Source: Salvator merianae (lineage: Eukaryota; Chordata; Lepidosauria; Squamata; Teiidae). Taken from it: a DNA stretch of 64,000 nucleotides. This document shows positions 33,648 to 45,241 of this stretch, one piece after another. The DNA lies in contig QVOM02000103.1 in the NCBI GenBank assembly GCA_003586115.2, positions 8,711,059 to 8,775,058 of the forward strand, in the 5' to 3' direction. The notes beneath the pieces are model-generated. The model saw only the letters and a list, made by a program, of their open reading frames with translations. It ran no database searches and was not told the origin of the DNA. Numbering within the stretch: position 1 is the first letter of the stretch; each line of letters opens with the position of its first letter. The translations under genes and the position numbers were made by a program.

Positions 33648-34115
33648 AGCCAGTTGTTTACCTGTAGAATCTTGCTCCATCTTCTTGTTCCACGGCCATT
33701 CACTGGGAGGATAGAAGAGAAGACAACTTGCGCTCCCAGTTCCTTCACTTTCCTGCCCAGGTCTTCAAAGTCTCTCCAGATAGCTTCAAAGTTCCTTCCT
33801 GCGGTGTCATTTGTTCCTACACGTATCAGTAGGAACGGGTAATAGTCTGTAGGACTGAAGAGTCTTGGCAGCCTCTCGGTTACATCTTTGATTCATGCAC
33901 CGGGAAGGCAGCACACTTCTCATGAGGTCATCTCAGGTCTGCACACAGCTGCCTCTGTTCCCCTCAATAAGGAATTCCCCACAACCACCACTCTCCTATT
34001 CTTCTTCACAGCTTCTCTTCTTTTTTTCAGTTCAAGAGGTTTCATATTGCACACCAAATCTTTCTGATCTTCCTGATTTTTCTTCTCCGTGAGAGCCTGG
34101 TACCGGTTTTCAAGC
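33648..34115 (-). pseudogene. CR1 ORF1 with SGNH-esterase-like domain, decayed
   Basis: On the minus strand: LENRYQALTEKKNQ (coiled-coil-like), RRVVVVGNSLLRGTEAAVC (block I region with G-N-S), RVGTNDTAGRNFEAIWRDF (block with GTND) and LGAQVVFSSILPVNGRG, then the gap. This is the order of the esterase-like domain known in CR1 ORF1. Two in-frame TGA codons fall between the first two blocks (after MTS and after LPGA). They look like CGA arginine codons lost by CpG decay. The N-terminal start is not defined. Confidence 0.83.
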
Positions 34116-34355
34116 TGTACAGTTGCTGACTCTCTCCTTATCCCTCAGACTATGTGCTCAGGCTAATTTAGGAAAAAAAAAATGCCCACCTCCAGCAGCT
34201 ACCCCAGACACAGCTAGTGCCCAACACGCTCTGCAAAACCCAGAGTATCCACTCCACAAACTTACCAGAGCCAAGTAGTTCTTCCCCCAAATTTCTTTTC
34301 CAAGTTCCTGGTCTCAGGAGAGCAGCCTTCCTCCTCTTGAGAACACACTCAAAAC
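34116..34355 (-). promoter_or_regulatory. CR1 5' leader
   Basis: Sequence upstream of ORF1 up to the (AAT)n run. It has no open frame and is assigned to CR1 by position. Confidence 0.5.
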
Positions 34356-34410
<55 letters not shown>

Positions 34411-34411
34411 T
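34356..34411 (+). repeat. (AAT)n microsatellite
   Basis: About 18 AAT units between the CR1 5' end and the second BovB piece. Confidence 0.95.
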
Positions 34412-34886
34412 CTTTTATGAATATGTAGTGGAGGTGATGAATAGATTTAAGAGATTGGATCTGATAGACAGCATGTCTGAAGAACTATGGACAAAAATTC
34501 ATAACATTATATATCCCAAAGAAAAAGAATAATAAGAAGGCAAAGTGGCAGTCTGATGAGGTTTTGCAAGTAGGAAAGAAAGAAAGGAAAAGGCAAAAGA
34601 GAAAGGGAAAGATATACCCAACCTAATGCAGATTTCCAGGGAATAGCAAGGAGAGATAGAAGACCTTCTAAAATGAGCAATGCAAAGAAACAGAAAAAAA
34701 GTGATAGAATGGGAAAGAAGAAAATTGGAGATATCAAAGGAATGTTTTACGCAAAAATGGGCATATAAAAGACAAAAATGGTAAGGACCTAACTCAAGTA
34801 GAAGAGATTAAGAAAAGGTGGCAAGAATACACAGAAGAACTATACAAGAAAGATCTTAACATCACAGATAACCACAATGGTATGAT
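34412..34886 (+). pseudogene. BovB (RTE) LINE, region after the endonuclease
   Basis: Frames shift, but one reads YVVEVMNRFKRLDLIDSMSE with ELWTKI, then KAKWQSDE and KDLTQVEEIKKRWQEYTEE with LYKKDL. These blocks lie between endonuclease and reverse transcriptase in BovB. It continues the 29045-29876 piece in register after removal of the CR1. It ends at a type A TIR-element relic. Confidence 0.85.
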
Positions 34887-34887
34887 T

Positions 34888-35063
34888 ATTGAGTTAAGAG
34901 CCAGACAGGCTCTGGTAGACTCTGATTAATTGAGTCTCACCAGAGGGACCAGTGGCCTGATCTGGAACATGGAAAGCATGCAGAAGGCATGCCTCCCATG
35001 TTTGGGACTTCCAGGGGATGCCTTTTGGTCCTGGAACTAGGAACAGGTAAGTGCAGAAAGGGT
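34888..35063. mobile_element. TIR element relic, type A, right end only
   Basis: Motifs cctgatctggaacatgg and ggcatgcctcccatgtttgg, then the terminus GGTAAGTGCAGAAAGG followed by GT and CAAAA. The left half is lost at the BovB border. Confidence 0.65.
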
Positions 35064-37789
35064 CAAAAAAACCAAAATCACTGTAAAACAAATGAGAGCA
35101 TGGAGGACATGCAATATTTAAAATCTGGAGGAAACCAAAATGTCTTTGTCTCACAACGAAATGTAGGCAGTGGCACCCAGCAGGCAATGTAGGAGAGAGT
35201 TCAAGAAGCAAGGTGCGCACCTGAGAGAGCTCTATTTCCTATAGTGACCTATCTCATCTTAGATGGTAGGAATATCCAGAAGACTTCTGATAAAGATGCT
35301 GCTTTAAGGAGAGCATTTTCTTGAACACCTGAGTGCCTGGTAGGTAATATCTGTGTTTGGTACTTTGATGCTTGTAAATAAAATAAGTGTCAGTTGAACT
35401 CTAAACTCTGGCAAGATGTATTCTTGTCAAGCTACACTTATTTATAATATGCTTGTTCATTCCTAAGATTTCCAGATGATTTTTTTTCCTGAGCCAAATG
35501 TTCTTTCAATCCAATAATTCAATATTTCAGACAGACTACAGCACTCTGAAACCTGGAACAGTGTGGGTACAGGGAAAAAGCGGAGAAAATTGGGATGGAA
35601 TGGGGAAAATTGAAAGGCAGTGAAATTCCTAACTGGTATCAAGAGAGAATAGGGATTGGCAATTGTCTAGATATTCAGTTTAGGTAAACTGAATCCTGTT
35701 TAGGCTGAATAAATGGAATTTTATTATACAGACAACATAACTTCGGCAAGATCCACACTGAATCTCAAGGTCACCATGGAACCACATTGGAGGCACACTG
35801 TGTGGCCAAAGAGTCCTCTTAGGACACCAGATGTGCACAATACTGCACTGTGGAAGCACTTGCTGCACTCTTAGTGCTCCATAGAGTGCTATAATGGTAA
35901 ACTACTGCGAACAGCAATGTACTTGTCTGTGCTTCAGAAGTTCCCTCTTCAGTGTTCCCATCACCTGAAGCATTGGCAGGCACATGAACAGCATGCCACT
36001 GCTGCTTAAGTGATCTTCTGTCAAATGAAGACCATTCTATAAACATTTTTTTCATGGTATAGATTCTGCCATCACATGGAATCTGCCTTAGTCACTTATA
36101 AGTTAGCATGCTTATAAGTTAGCATGCAACGATCATCTCCAAAGTAATATATTGAATATAATTGAATAGCTTATAGACTTCACTCAGATGAAAGAAAAGA
36201 ACATTATATTATTAAAAGAGGTAGTACTTTGTTTTTCACACTACAGAATTTTACAGCTTTCAGGTAAGCTTCAGTTTGCTTTGAAACATCTTTCACTTTC
36301 CTCAGAAGGACTGCCAAATAGATTTCTCACTGCTCCTTAGTCAGGAATGGTTGGTCCATAAGATCAAACCAGACAGCACTTCATCTTACCAGGTCTCTAG
36401 GTGCTTGAATCCACTTTCTTCATATGACTTTCAGTTCATGGTTGGCTATGTTATATGTATAATTCACTATGTTGGGGAGAGTCAACTTCATGTGGTTTTG
36501 TGTGTAATTGCAGCTGTATAGTGTCCCATGTACTGTTATTTCTATCTATCCTGACCCTTCTTTTTAGCTGTCTTGCCTTTCACCCTTCCACTCCCTGTGG
36601 GCACCAGTTAGCACTGTTTGCATGGGAATCCTCCCCTCCAGGTGTGAGAGTGCATGCTTTCTCTGAAATGACAGGACATCTCATATTGCTTCCAACTTGC
36701 CAGCTATGGCTGTGATCACTTTGGACTTAAGGCTATGATCCCACCTAACTATGGAGATGTCCAGGAAAAGCAACTGCTGGTGCATCTCCACATTTGGTGG
36801 CAGCAGGTATCTCATGGTGATCACACCATCACATTTCCAGACAAGATCACCATTGGAGGCACCATTTTTGCAGGGTGCTATTTCATTTCCTAAATGGGGG
36901 TGCTGAGAGTGGCCACTGGAAACAATACCTCTGTACTCACAAATGGAGATGCAAAGGTGTCTTTTTTCAGTGGTCATTTATTGTGCCTCTTCCTTGCATC
37001 CTGGAAACCAGATGCCTCACTAAGTAGGTGGAGATCAACCTGAAAGTGGTAGGTCTATGTTGCCACTGGGATCATCATATGGTTGTGTATGCCAACCATC
37101 TGTGCTCTGTCATGGGGACACAGAAGGAGAGGATATGGAATTTTACACTCTTCTTGTGCTTTGGCAGGACTTCCCACCTCCTGCACCACTTTAAATGACT
37201 GTGAATACCTTTCATAAGTGCAGCTATGGAATGATTGGTTGTATTTGCAGCATAAAGCACACTGTGCAGCTGTAAAATGCTGCACAGCACACTCCAGTGC
37301 CAGACCATTGATGGCCAGCGTGACAGATCCCAAAAGGGGCCTGTAATTTTAGTAGCAAATAACCACCTTCACCAGCCCACTTGATTACAGTCTTCATTAA
37401 TGAAGCATCCCTGGCAGACTCTCCTGGTTAGAGACATGCCAAATGCCTGTTCACCTTTTAGTGAACACTTGTAAAGGTAGGAGACTGTAACAGGCTTTAA
37501 CCCACAGTCCTGGTTCTGTCTGAATCCCAAGTAGGGAGTCACATCCAGAACGTGAGGGAACTTGCTGTTTCATGCAATCATTTTAGCCCCCTCTGTGGGC
37601 TGGGCTGCAGTACATGTGCGCAACCTCATGTGCTGCATGTTCCTGACCACACTACACAAAAGGGGTGAGTTTCCTCACCTCCTGGATGAGACTGTCTAAT
37701 CAGGAGTCATGTAAAGCCTTCAGAGAGTGCCGAGACTATGGGTTCTTACAGTCTCCTGCCTTTACAGCCATTCACCAACAGCTCTGATT
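35064..37789. other. Mostly unassigned sequence
   Basis: 35740-36010 has type-B-like words (ctgcactgtggaagcacttg) and may be a relic. A direct repeat of ttataagttagcatgc is at 36095-36127. 36700-37345 contains several frames, none recognised. No gene is supported. Confidence 0.45.
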
Positions 37790-38870
37790 CTTTGCTTCCA
37801 CTTTCCTTTTTATTTAAATATAGTTGATGACAGGCATTGATGAGTAGGTACAAGGAGCAACATTATTAAGATTATATTCATCATCTCATACATCCTCTAT
37901 TCAAGTCTAAATACTTTGTACCCAAACAACAACAAAAATACCAAGAGCATTCTATGCACATTACTTATGTTTTATTGCAAAATATCCTCCCCCCACCCCA
38001 CCCCTTCCCATGGGTTTGGATCATCTTTAAATATCTAAAACTGTTTCTCAATTAATTGTTCATTTTGACAACTTGATTTATCTCCTTGTTCCCTTAATTT
38101 TGCTTCACAAAACTGATTAATTTATCCCTATTCTTAATACACTTGGTACCTAATATTTGTGCATTATATATCACTCTTCTCTCTCTCTGATAAAATCAAA
38201 AGTAATTTGTTCTGCCAGATAATGATGCCACTTTCCAATTTCTTACTTGGTTAAATCTTTCCATCTCCCTTCAATAACAGCTTGAGCAGCCATTATTAAG
38301 TATTTCTCCTCCTTACTAAATTTTTGTTCCTTAAACTTTCAGGATATGCATAATTGTTTCATTCCCAACACATTATTTATTTCTATATTTATTTTTTTCC
38401 CAAAATTCATGAACCACACATCCCTACATATGAACATAGGTACTTTTATACCTACATTTCTGGCAACAGTTTGGGCTGATGGTTTTACTCTTATGCAAAA
38501 TTTGACATTGTATTCTATACCATCTTCCCAAAAGTTTTACTTCTAATTCTTTTAACCTATCATTTTTAATTCTAGTTATTCTCTTAATGCAGTCACATAA
38601 TTCCATTTTATTAATTTCCATATCCCTACTGCCACTAATCTACTTTATACTGGTCTCCCATCAATATTCCATAATTTTTTACACTTATACCTTTAACCCC
38701 CATCATTTAACCTTTATGACCTCTTCAAATGCATACCAGAGCTTGCAACTTACATTCTAAATGTGTTTATTTGCTGCTGCCATTTGTTTCACTCTTCCCA
38801 TTTTTGTCATTGTTTTTGTCCTACAATAAAGTTATTTTGTGTGCTCCCTACTCTTTAATAAAAGTATACT
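37790..38870 (-). mobile_element. L1 3' end (ORF2 C-terminus and 3' region)
   Basis: The minus strand at about 38600-38424 reads ITRIKNDRLKELEVKLLGRW, then SPNCCQKCRYKSTYVHM, matching the RWY-TP-L...SP-CWKC...GTYxHMWW block near the end of L1 ORF2. The conserved W-x-C after HM is lost at a stop. The C/T-rich stretch to 37790 fits a 3' region read in reverse. Confidence 0.7.
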
Positions 38871-39950
38871 TGCCTATTTATTACCCAGCCTGAAGATCAG
38901 TTGCCAACTACATGGTCCTGTCAAACCAAAGCTTTAGTCTTATAAAGATCCTGCTGCTGTACATGTGTCCAGAGTTGTTCCCATAAAAATATTCAATGTA
39001 CCATGTGGGTTGAAATGGTATAGCTATCCACTGCTTCTTTTCTCTTCATTCACTACTTAACAAAACTTGTATTTTTAGTGGTTACAATATGTGGCCACAT
39101 TCGGAAGGCCAAAACAGGTCACCCGCTAAAGGTCCCTGGGACATGACAACTACCCAACACCACCCCTATGAGGCTTGCAACCAACTTCTGAAGTGTGAAA
39201 TCTGCCCTTGGAGGTGTCCTGTGAGTAAACCCCAGCAAAGTGCTCCAAGGGGAGATTTCATTCTTGTGTGCTCCTCTGCTGCCATCTAAAGAGATAGTGG
39301 TGGCTGGACAGAAAATGACTAATTTCTGTGGCCATTTTATGTCTGGTGCTTCATCACATTGGAAAGAAACTTTGAAGCTGTGGAACTTCAGTTTCACTGC
39401 CTTGAAGCCTGCTAGATCAGCAGTCACCAGGCCCAGTAGGAGGACTGGAAGATCCCAGTGCAAAAACAACCATTTTCTGTGCCATGAAGATGTTGCCGCA
39501 GGGTTACCTGTTCCACAGTCTTCAATCTCAGAGTTGTCTGCATTCTTGGCTGGGATCCCTAACCTTTTGTCTTGAGTTCTAATTCTACTTTAGCTCCCAG
39601 GGTGCCTCTCCCATCCTTACCCAGAAAATGTAGTGCTGCCCCCAGTCAAAGATTGGGTGATGGGCTATGCTCAACTCCCGCAGCTGGTTCTGATTTGAAT
39701 TGCATAGTTTTCTGTGGGCATGAGGAAGGGTTTCAACACATTTTAAATCTTCATGCAATCAAATCTAAATGGTATAAACACCGCTGTATTTTGTAAAGTT
39801 TTATTGTCAGACATCATGTAACCAATTTCTAAGTTGTTTCTTATGTTCCAGAAGGAAGGAAGGGAAGGAAGGAAGAGATAAAATCAACAAATATCCACAA
39901 GATGGAATAACTCTTTGACCATAATAAATATTCCACTTCCTCTCTCCAAT
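38871..39950. other. Unassigned sequence
   Basis: Frames at 39089-39796 are short, overlap on both strands and match nothing I know. Confidence 0.45.
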
Positions 39951-39951
<1 letters not shown>

Positions 39952-39990
<39 letters not shown>

Positions 39991-39998
39991 AATTCATA

Positions 39999-40047
<49 letters not shown>
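39952..40047 (+). repeat. (TC)n and (AT)n compound microsatellite
   Basis: A TC run, then two AT runs separated by aaattcatatac. Confidence 0.95.
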
Positions 40048-40051
<4 letters not shown>

Positions 40052-40139
40052 CACATGCACAGACACATACACCAAGAGATTATTTGGGTCAATTATGTTT
40101 CTTTTTGGTTCCCTTTTCTTTATTCTTAATAAGGCATGA

Positions 40140-40560
40140 AATCTTCATTAGTGATATGTGTCATAATATTTAAATCTGCAGTGTCACTCTTTAATTAGGC
40201 TCAGAGAACATCTAAATGGCTTCATTCCCCGAGGATGTGATTATCTAGTGATAATTGCAAACCCCAAAGTTACATTATTGCTTTATTTTCACTTCAAGGA
40301 AAGCGGACTCTTAAGTAATGCCTATTTTCAGAACCACATTAATGTTGTGTGTTTATCATCTAAACAACAAATCTAAGTATAGCAGTGGTTTATTTGGGCC
40401 AAGGCTCATTAGTGCTATGCACAAGAATCCGTTTTCAGTGAAGGGCTCCCTGCAGGAGATTATGAAGTAATAATGAAAAAAACAATTGCCCCTCCACACA
40501 GACATTTATAACAAATACTGCAGGGATGAGTGATAGTAAACATCATTGCTGAAAGTCAGG
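40140..40560. other. Low-repeat AT-rich stretch, candidate conserved noncoding element
   Basis: No similarity to the repeats in this window, no open frame, no microsatellites. It holds many homeodomain-like TAAT/ATTA words (ctttaattaggctc, gtgataattgc, cattaatg). Candidate only, by texture; conservation cannot be judged from one sequence. Confidence 0.3.
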
Positions 40561-41032
40561 GGTTTATTTATTTTTTTAAAAAATCCAACTTTACCTGAAC
40601 AAAATAAAATAAACATACCTGGAAAGCATATTTGCCAAGATAGGTAGTACTGTGGGTGACAAAATAAAATTTTACTTAGAACCTAATAATTTAATACAAT
40701 GAAACAGTTTGAAATGCTGAGAATGGTAATGTAATGATGGCATCTGATGCAACTGGAGGGACCAGTAGAATAGCAATATTTTGTTATGTCAAGGGAGCAT
40801 CACTTAGCACTGTTTTCAGAATCCACTATGTGAGCTATATGTATTTGCTTCCATTTATCAACATGCTTGCACTATCTGTATAACTCTGCCTGATTGCTAT
40901 TAATTCAAGTGTAAAATTAGCATTTGACATCCCCATGTATGTCGTGTAAATGTATTCCTTGGAATCTTATGTAAATCAGTATGAGAAGAGGTTTTTTTAA
41001 TCATTGGGAATAGATGCTTCTTAGAGGTATAG

Positions 41033-41581
41033 GATCTTGCTGCACTAACCTTTAATCCGTAATAGGAGCCCTTGTAGTTTTCTTCTGGGCATCATCAGGC
41101 CACACATTATTGTACAGTAGATCTGTGAGGCCCCACCCTCGGCTGGTACTCTCCATCTGTGCTGGATGGAGTATAAATCAGACCAGGAGGCCCTGATCAG
41201 GATTACTGGTAGTCTTTGTCATCAAGGACTATCAGCAGACTAGCAGGCCCTGATCTAGAACGCAGAGGCTTGCAAAAGGTACACCTCCTGTTTGGAACCA
41301 CTGGGTACCTATTTTGGTGGTGCACCAAAGCATGCCACGACAATGAGTCCCCTGATGTCTCCAAGGCTAGGAACTTTTGTTAGTCCTTCAGAGTGCTCAG
41401 AGTCTGGCCCCAATGCTTGTGTGAGCTTTAGGGCGAGGGCAGACATGGAGTCTGGTCTGGACCAGTGCCATCCATGCAGATGGCACTGTTCCAGACCACA
41501 CATTTCTGTGGTCCAAAGCAATGGGCCTACTTTGTTCAGATCCACTTGCTTGGACCATGAAGAGGTGAGTTCAAAAAGACC
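41033..41581. mobile_element. TIR element, type A
   Basis: Ends GATCTTGCTGCACTAACC and, reverse-complemented, GGTCTTTTTGAACTCACC. Flanks TATAG and CAAAG match at 3 of 5. The interior has the type A blocks in order, including a decayed form of the inner hairpin (ttttggtggtgcaccaaag) and the tggatggagtata block. The overlapping 113-120-codon frames on both strands are incidental. Confidence 0.75.
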
Positions 41582-41586
41582 CAAAG

Positions 41587-43700
41587 TTAGGTTGAAAGGG
41601 ACCACAAAAGACATTAAGGGGAGAGGTATCATCTTCAATCTGGCTGACAACTAGCTCTGTTCCCTCAAGTCTGGAGAAGGCTGCTCTTTCTTAGGTTTTC
41701 CACAGACAATGCTAAATGTATAGTCTTGCTCCTAGGTTTCTGGGAAACAAGCACCTAAACACCACTCCTGGTTGTGGAGAATGTGGAGCTATGTTGAATG
41801 TTTCAGAACATGGTTTGCACTGTTTCGTTTAACTACGTTTCTCAAGTGTATACTCATCAGCCAAAAGCCTCAAGAAGAAGCATGCAGGGCCAAGTGATGT
41901 TGAAGCAGAATTTTGTAGGTAAAACAGGATATCTACATGGAAGTAAACATTTCATCTCACACTGCAGGTGTTTCAACATAACTGTTTCAGAACATAAGGT
42001 ATTGTTATACATCAATTAGAGTGTCATGCTGATTTGTTGCATCCAAGTATTTTCTTCCTAAGCAAGACTGGATTACATATAGTGTTGGTCCTATGCACCC
42101 ATGAAGAATGATAGGAGTAAAATATCATATATCATTATTTTTAAGTAGCCTATCTTGAAAAGAGCAACCCTGGAGTTAACGTTATTTGCTTTTGTTCTTG
42201 GCAGTAAAAGGAGCAATCTATAAGCACAGGTTGTTTCTGTGCCACTGTTTTTATGATAAAAAAGTATTTTTAAATTCATTGTGTTCTTGGCACTGTCTCC
42301 CTCCTGCTCCTATTCTTCTGGCCATATGTACAGTCCTGCCTCTACCCATCCAAGAAGTAAGCAGGAAGTTAGAGGGAAAGCAAACAAGGAAGAATGTAAT
42401 GGCAAAACAAGCTTCCAAGTTGAGCTGGGGAGGGAGGGAGGAGAACAGAGTTAAGTAGGGGAAGCAGAAAGGCTAGCCAATCAAGGGAGTTCTAAGCAAT
42501 AGGCAGAACATCTAAGGATAGGGAAATAGAGAAACCTGCCCTTGCTTTCCAGTTTGTGATGCTAAAAGCCTGCTCCCATTGAGAAAGCAAGTGTGCAACA
42601 TGCATAGAGAAGATTCTCCCATAATTCTAATAGGTAATTTTATATTACTGATATGGTAGGGGACACGGGAGTGTTTGATGGTGTCACTCCCTTGGAGCTG
42701 CTACCAACAAACTTGTTGAAATGGTGATGTAAACCAGAAAAAACAATGAGGTGGAAAAGTATTCATTCAATTCTTTGGTTTAGATCAGAATATTCAATAA
42801 CATTTAAGGACAGCTTCACACCCCACCTTGTCTAAAGATGTGATTACTCTTTAGTCTTTAACCTTAGAGCCATTTCTGTTTAGGACATTGTCAGCCTCTC
42901 CCCTGTTCCTGAAAAACCTGCCAAAGGTTTTTTATAATTTTGCTTTTATACTACATCAGTAAGCTGTGATGTCCCTTGTATAGCAACATGGTTTTGCTTA
43001 TATGTGGGTTGTAAATCTGGCCTAGTGCGTATAATGCAATCCTGAGAATTTTCAATAATGTAATTTGTTTTCTAAGTTGTCATTGACTTATATACCTGAC
43101 ATAGTGGGTTTCTCTTCCACAGCACAAAGTTAACACAGTGGTTTACTGCATCTGATACTACTGACTTGTTCATAGGAATCTACCAGACATGTTGAAAATG
43201 CAAACTGGTTGCTAATATCGTGGCAAAACTGGCAGATAACCCCAATGTCGTGTTGGGACTCTGTGCTGGTCTATAACCATCAAAATTTGTATTAAAGATA
43301 GAGCAGAAAATCCAACATTATCTTTAACACTCCAATGTGCTGCTGACTAATGGGTTGTTGGGCATAGTCCTCTGACATAGTGGGAGCTCACTGAACGTGT
43401 AGATGAATGGAGGGAGGGAGGGAGGGAAGAGACATAATAAACTCTGGGCAATTCAATCTGTTGCTTTGTTGGAGGAGCCTGCACTGATTCTGACATTCCA
43501 CGTTGTTGAGAAATGTCAGCTACATATAAGAGGTAGCATTTCCTATGCTATCTGTACACAGCCATCATCTGGATCCCTCTCCCCCATGATACACTGACTT
43601 ACATTGGTAGATTGGACCTCTGTGATTCCCCTAACCCCCTATTTTCCATAGGGAGCAATTACTTGCATAACATGGGTTACTACATGATAGTTTAGGGGAA
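41587..43700. other. Unassigned sequence, no gene seen
   Basis: Only short frames and no clear repeat. Confidence 0.45.
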
Positions 43701-43705
43701 CCAAG

Positions 43706-44237
43706 TCCCTTTCTGTACAGATCCTTAATCTAGAATTAAGAGCTCCATAGTACTGATCTGGGTCTCATAGATCCACATGTTAGCATGGATCTGTAAGCTC
43801 CTCCTCCACTAGTCTTCTCTGTCTACATTGGATGGAGTATGATCCAGACCAGTGAGGCCCAGTTTGGTTTCACTGGTAAATCCATTTAATCAAGTCTACC
43901 AATGTACCAGAGGGCCCTGATTCAGAACATGAGAGGTATCCAGAAGCACACCTCCTGTGTTCTGGATTACTGGGAGATGCATTTCAGTGGTGTACCATAG
44001 TGTGCCCCCAAAATGTATCACCTAGAGACTCTGAGGCTGGGAACTTTTGCTCCTAGTTCTTGGAGTCCAGACTCAAAACTCACACAAGCTTTGTAGCCAC
44101 AGCATGGACTGCTCTGGACCACTGCCATCATACAGATGGCACCATTCCAAACTGTGCCTTTCCATGGTTGGAATCAGTGGTCCTGACTGTTCCAGAGCGA
44201 CTGATACCAACCATGGAGAGGTAAGTGCAGTAAGGGA
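43706..44237. mobile_element. TIR element, type A
   Basis: Ends TCCCTTTCTGTACAG and, reverse-complemented, TCCCTTACTGCACTTACC. Flanking CCAAG and CCAAA match at 4 of 5. The interior blocks (ggatctgtaagctcctcctc, catttcagtggtgtaccata) match 52712-53274 in reverse orientation. Confidence 0.83.
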
Positions 44238-44415
44238 CCAAATCTTTGCACTATACAAGGAATAATTATGGGAAGATGCTGATGTTGAACTCTACAATCA
44301 TGCTTCTTTAGGGCATTGTCTAGGAACCTACTAGGCAGCAAAATCTGCAAGAAATCAGCTCATTGTAAAAAATGTTTTGTCCTACAAGGACTGGAGAACC
44401 TGAGGTATAAAAACT

Positions 44416-44525
<110 letters not shown>

Positions 44526-44786
44526 ACCATTATTGCCAAACATAGGAAGAACCAGCTAAAAATGTCAGCCTTTTTATCTCATAGTGAATTTTTTTTTTAA
44601 TCTTCTTGTATATCAACTTTCCATTGCTTGACTGTGCTATTTTTTTAAATAAGTAAGGCATTTAAACAATCTAGGCTTTCCCCCCTTCTGATGAATTCTT
44701 GCAAGCTAGCTATGCTTTGTTTTGCAAACCACAAAGGTCATACCCATAATTAGCCTGTCTGAAGTTAACAGAATCTAAACTTAGGG

Positions 44787-45241
44787 CTGCCAGCAAAGCT
44801 TCGCCCTCCCACACCTCCTGACTCAGATGACAACTTATGGAGTCCTCCCTCTGGAGTCAGACCCATCCCACCCTCACAGCAGGGCTACTGAAGCTTCCAT
44901 CACATTCTGACTTACATTCAAGCCTTTGTAAAGATTCTGTCCAGTCTTCTAACATCCAGGGAAATGACGGAAGCCCATTCAATTGTCCAACTCCATCAAC
45001 AGTACAGATACTGCATAGGCCTCACAGTGCCAGACCAAGATAGTTGGCTTCTTACAGTGATGGTAGGTCCCTCAGCAGAGATCTCCACCTGAAGCAATCC
45101 TTCAAGCAGCCACCTCTGAGGAGCTATCAAAACTTCCACCAGAGTTTACCCAGAACATCTACTCCATTTCGCAGACTGCAGGGAAGAGAAAAAAGAGTAT
45201 CTAGTGATGATGTGGAAAACTATTACAGATTAAAGGCCTAG
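44787..45241 (+). other. Candidate coding relic or exon, unidentified
   Basis: One frame from ATG 44837 to 45241 has a single internal TAG (45041-45043). Both halves have protein-like composition (HRPHSARPR before, SLPRTSTPFRRLQGREKR and SDDVENYYRLKA after). In another frame, just upstream and after a possible splice acceptor (acttag, 44785), the words KLRPPTPPDSDDNLW and PPSGVRPIPPSQQGY can be read. I recognise no family. It could be a decayed exon, a processed pseudogene or chance; the evidence is only frame length and composition. Confidence 0.28.

Larger units (their letters stand above)
29878..34353 (-). mobile_element. CR1 LINE, nearly full length, split by an L1 and by a gap
   Basis: The 3' end lies at left (atagaatcatagagttgg, the reverse of the CR1 3' terminus). 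It is followed on the minus strand by ORF2 (32656-31638), a gap of Ns, then ORF1 (34115-33648) and a 5' leader to about 34350. An L1 derivative sits at 29981-31619 in the last codons of ORF2. The flanking BovB pieces show that CR1 inserted into BovB. The 3' 215 bp or so are about 96 percent identical by eye to the copy at 63583-64000. Confidence 0.88.

Noticed and set aside
31584..33842. Very long frames (358-698 codons) across the N run on both strands
   Set aside because: They are open only because N codons hide stops. Only the flanking CR1 portions are real.
39915..40139. Frame rich in Leu-Ser and Ile-Tyr repeats
   Set aside because: It is a translation of the (TC)n and (AT)n microsatellites.
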